64,000 bases of DNA from NCBI GenBank assembly GCA_039815465.1, contig JBCBZG010000016.1:26729-90728 (forward strand). The letters run 5' to 3'. Of this stretch, positions 59,077 through 64,000 are shown one piece after another. Under the pieces are notes generated by a model. The model was not told the origin of the DNA. It was given only the letters and a program-made list of their open reading frames with translations, and ran no database searches. Position 1 is the first letter of the stretch; every line of letters starts with the position of its first letter. The translations under genes and the position numbers were made by a program. The stretch is from Shimia_B sp039815465 (GTDB lineage Bacteria > Pseudomonadota > Alphaproteobacteria > Rhodobacterales > Rhodobacteraceae).

Positions 59077-60195
59077 TCAGGCCCGTTCGAGGATGGCGGA
59101 CCCGACGGAATAGCCTGCACCAAAGGAACAAAGCAGCCCCGTCTCCCCCATGGCGAGGTCGTTTGAGTATTTGGCAAAGGCGATCACCGACCCGGCGGAG
59201 GAGGTGTTTGCGTAGTCTTGCAAAATGTTGGGTTGCTCGCCCGGTTCGGGTGTACGGCCCAGAACCTTTTTGCCGATATAGTCGTTCATCGTCTTGTTAG
59301 CTTGGTGTAGCCAAAGCCGCTTTAGATCTGTGTTTTCAACGCCTTCTGCGGCGAGGTGGTCGGCAATGTGGCGGCTGACGAGCGGCAGTACTTCTTTGAA
59401 CACCTTGCGCCCGTTTTGCATGAACTGCATGTCGCGGCGGTCTTCCATTTGGTCGTGGGACCTGCGCAAGTAGCCGTTGTTATTGCGGATATTGTTTGAA
59501 AACTGTGTGGCGCATCGCGTTGATTTCACGAGGAATTTGGGTTTGTCGCTGTCCTGGGCGCGTTCGATGACAAGCGCGGTTGCCACGTCGCCAAAGATAA
59601 AGTGGCAGTCCCGGTCGCGCCATTCGAGATGAGCAGAGCAGATTTCGGGACACAAAACCAATGCCTTACGGACGGATCCTGATCTGACCATGTCGCAGGC
59701 TGATTGCAGTCCAAACGTCGCCGAAGAACACGCAACGTTCATGTCATAGGCAAATCCGCCCGCGCCGAGCAACTGTTGGATTTCGACCGCAATTGCTGGG
59801 TAGGCGCGTTCGTGGTTGGACGCGGCGCACAAGATACAGTCGATGTCGCCAGCGTCCACACCCGCCATATCGAGCGCTTGCCTTGCGGCATCCACGGCCA
59901 TCTCCGCCATCAGGGAGGGCTCACCGTCGGCGCGGGGCGCGAAGCGAGGGTGCATCACTGTAGGGTCGAGGATGCCAGATTTGTCGATCACATAGCGGTT
60001 TTCGATGCCGCTCGCGGCCACGATAAAATCTGCACTAGAATGGGCGATCGGCTCCCGCTTACCGGCGGCGATAGCGTCGGCATGCTTGGCGTTTTCGAGG
60101 TCAGCATAGGCGTTGAACGCCACCACAAGTTCGTCATTCGTGATGATGTTTTCCGGGGTAAAGACCCCCGATCCGGTGATGGCGGGTTGGTGCAT
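59077..60195 (-). CDS. Beta-ketoacyl-ACP synthase III-like enzyme
   Basis: A 372-residue thiolase-fold enzyme of the KAS III group. The triad is visible: Cys in NVACSSATFGLQSA, His in LWLHQANKTMNDYI and Asn in DYANTSSAGSVIAF. It is about 50 residues longer than housekeeping FabH, with an insertion near residues 30-65 (YADLENAKHADAIAAGKREP), so it is probably a specialised paralog that condenses a particular acyl starter. No fatty-acid or polyketide genes are adjacent. The start MHQPAITGSGVFTPENIITN is standard for the group. It converges with the ArsH-type gene and is divergent from the VPLPA-CTERM gene. Confidence 0.87.
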   Translation of the reverse strand: MHQPAITGSGVFTPENIITNDELVVAFNAYADLENAKHADAIAAGKREPIAHSSADFIVAASGIENRYVIDKSGILDPTVMHPRFAPRADGEPSLMAEMAVDAARQALDMAGVDAGDIDCILCAASNHERAYPAIAVEIQQLLGAGGFAYDMNVACSSATFGLQSACDMVRSGSVRKALVLCPEICSAHLEWRDRDCHFIFGDVATALVIERAQDSDKPKFLVKSTRCATQFSNNIRNNNGYLRRSHDQMEDRRDMQFMQNGRKVFKEVLPLVSRHIADHLAAEGVENTDLKRLWLHQANKTMNDYIGKKVLGRTPEPGEQPNILQDYANTSSAGSVIAFAKYSNDLAMGETGLLCSFGAGYSVGSAILERA

Positions 60196-60473
60196 TGGGC
60201 CTCTCTATCGGGCGGGATTTGGTGCGCCGTTTGGGCTATGTACCTGCCGGGCTGCGGAGCGTCCAGCGCAGGCGTGGTGGGACGGGAGTGTGGGAGCGCC
60301 GCGTGATTGGCCTTTGACACGACGCCAAGGCGTGGCGACGTCAGCGCAGCCAAAGGTCAGGCAAGAACAGTCTGTTTCGCTGCGTCAAAGGGGCCAAAAC
60401 AGCCCGCAGAGTTGCATCTTGGTTAATTTAGGCGTAACCGACCCGTGGGGCTGTCTGACTGTGCGAGACCGAT

Positions 60474-61286
60474 ATGATTAAGAACGTTATGGCGGCGGCT
60501 GCCGTTTCTATGCTGGGGACGATGGCATCGGCCACCTCCTTTACCCTCGATTTTTCAAGCGCGGTCATTCCGCCGGTCTTCGAAAACGCGGGCGCTGAGA
60601 TTTTCGTTGATAACGCAGCGGCGGGCGTGAATGTGCGCATTACGTCGTTGAATTCATGGGTTCAGCGGCAAGGGTTCCCGAACGCGGGCGCCTACCAAGC
60701 TTCGGGTGATCTGGGTCTGAGCGCGGAGGAGGGCGACACCGCCCAAGTGCGGATCGAGGTGTTCGACGCGCTCGTTGGCTCCGGCTATGACCAGCTGTAT
60801 TCCGTGAACAACCCGAACTTTACCTGGGCGCTGACATTCTACGATATCGACTCGGAGGCGCCTTCTGCGACGAATCAGAACTTTGACCAGTTCTTGCTGC
60901 GCACGGCAGGCACGTTGTTCTTGGACGCCAACACGGCGCTCACATCGACAGCCACCGGTGCCGGCCTGATCGTGTCCGCAGAGAACGCAAATTTCAACGT
61001 GCAGACCGACACGGGCGTGACATCGCTGACACTCGATCAGCAGCGCTATGCTGCGGTGTACGAGCTGTCTAACACGGCCGTGATGGAGTTTGACTACATT
61101 GTTGGTGCCGTCGGCGCGACCAACGCCGGGCGCGTGGGCCTGATCGATGGCGGCACGCTGACCCTCGACAACCCTGTGCCGATCAACGTGGCCCCCGTGC
61201 CGCTTCCGGCGTCGGTGCTGCTGCTGGGTGCAGGGGTTGCTGGTCTGGGGCTGATGCGGCGGCGCACAGCGCGCCAAGCCGCATAG
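60474..61286 (+). CDS. VPLPA-CTERM sorted exported protein
   Basis: A 270-residue protein with a signal peptide (MIKNVMAAAAVSMLGTMASA) and the C-terminal sorting tail VAPVPLPASVLLLGAGVAGL followed by GLMRRRTARQ: the VPLPA motif, a membrane helix and a basic cluster. Such proteins are processed by an exosortase-type system and displayed at the surface or in the matrix. The middle is beta-rich with no named domain (TWALTFYDIDSEAPSATNQN). Single gene followed by a strong terminator. Compare the altered VPLPA-type gene at 11874-12596. No exosortase gene is in the window. Confidence 0.87.
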   Translation: MIKNVMAAAAVSMLGTMASATSFTLDFSSAVIPPVFENAGAEIFVDNAAAGVNVRITSLNSWVQRQGFPNAGAYQASGDLGLSAEEGDTAQVRIEVFDALVGSGYDQLYSVNNPNFTWALTFYDIDSEAPSATNQNFDQFLLRTAGTLFLDANTALTSTATGAGLIVSAENANFNVQTDTGVTSLTLDQQRYAAVYELSNTAVMEFDYIVGAVGATNAGRVGLIDGGTLTLDNPVPINVAPVPLPASVLLLGAGVAGLGLMRRRTARQAA

Positions 61287-61312
61287 ACGTCACAGCTCAG
61301 TCAGCCAGATTT

Positions 61313-61340
61313 AGCGGCGCCTTCGGGCGCCGCTTTTCGT
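61313..61340 (+). terminator. Rho-independent terminator of the VPLPA-CTERM gene
   Basis: GCGGCGCCTTCGGGCGCCGC at 61314-61333 is a perfect stem with a TTCG-type loop, followed by TTTTCGTT. It lies 27 bases past the stop codon. Confidence 0.88.
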
Positions 61341-61388
61341 TGCCTTGTAGTCTGATCGCCATCGCCAGGCCTGTGTGTTCGCGCGGCC

Positions 61389-64000
<2,612 letters not shown>

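Overview
The window is GC-rich chromosomal DNA from an alphaproteobacterium, most likely a Rhodobacteraceae (Roseobacter-group) member. The clues are family content and gene style: VPLPA-CTERM proteins, RTX metalloproteases starting MCxxC, an IalB-family protein, a DUF853 ATPase, xerD next to aroK-aroB, and tightly packed operons with ATGA, GTGA or TAATG overlaps. I found no rRNA, tRNA or CRISPR array.

Layout. 1-4 kb: housekeeping genes (DUF952, a 5'-nucleotidase-family phosphohydrolase, an SRAP DNA-crosslink protein, rhodanese, an SDR). 4-12 kb: a metabolic island with four tandem-domain SnoaL/NTF2-like proteins around a sugar-type ABC importer (binding protein and two permeases, no ATPase). 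11.9-13.3 kb: a VPLPA-CTERM gene whose 5' end joins the tail of an IS5-family transposase remnant. 13.3-15.9 kb: a LuxR-type response regulator convergent with a hybrid histidine kinase. 16.4-22.7 kb: three leftward transcription units, each preceded by the same 21-bp motif. One encodes a TPR-secretin lipoprotein, a pentapeptide-repeat lipoprotein and a Tat-exported binding protein. The other two each encode a 449-residue exported protein of unknown family with four conserved cysteines. This is my best candidate for an undescribed envelope or secretion system. 22.9-26.6 kb: a SulP-STAS-cNMP protein coupled to a CyaC-type adenylate cyclase with a probable heme-binding membrane anchor and a 2Fe-2S domain. 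26.7-28.5 kb: a decayed IS3-family element and gene-free DNA.

28.5-34 kb: envelope genes (DUF882/M15 protein, L,D-transpeptidase, lpxD, an acyl carrier protein, a ketoacyl synthase, IalB). 34.5-44.6 kb: DUF853 ATPase, CorC/HlyC-type protein, xerD, aroK-aroB, a DUF900 hydrolase, gluconokinase. 44.8-49.3 kb: a YhaO/YhaN-like nuclease-ATPase pair. 49.4-53.6 kb: an apparent operon of RTX metalloprotease, TbpB-like surface lipoprotein and SLAM-like translocator. 54-61 kb: proC, csaA, a 2-hydroxyacid dehydrogenase, thymidine kinase, an ArsH-type flavoprotein, a KAS III-like enzyme and a second VPLPA-CTERM protein. 61.4-64 kb: carB, entering from the right edge, with an in-frame palindromic repeat inside its coding sequence.

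Repeated structure: a double-hairpin element occurs at 2.69 and 37.82 kb, and a 97-bp GC-rich palindrome sits inside carB. All functional assignments come from reading motifs in the sequence; no database search was possible.
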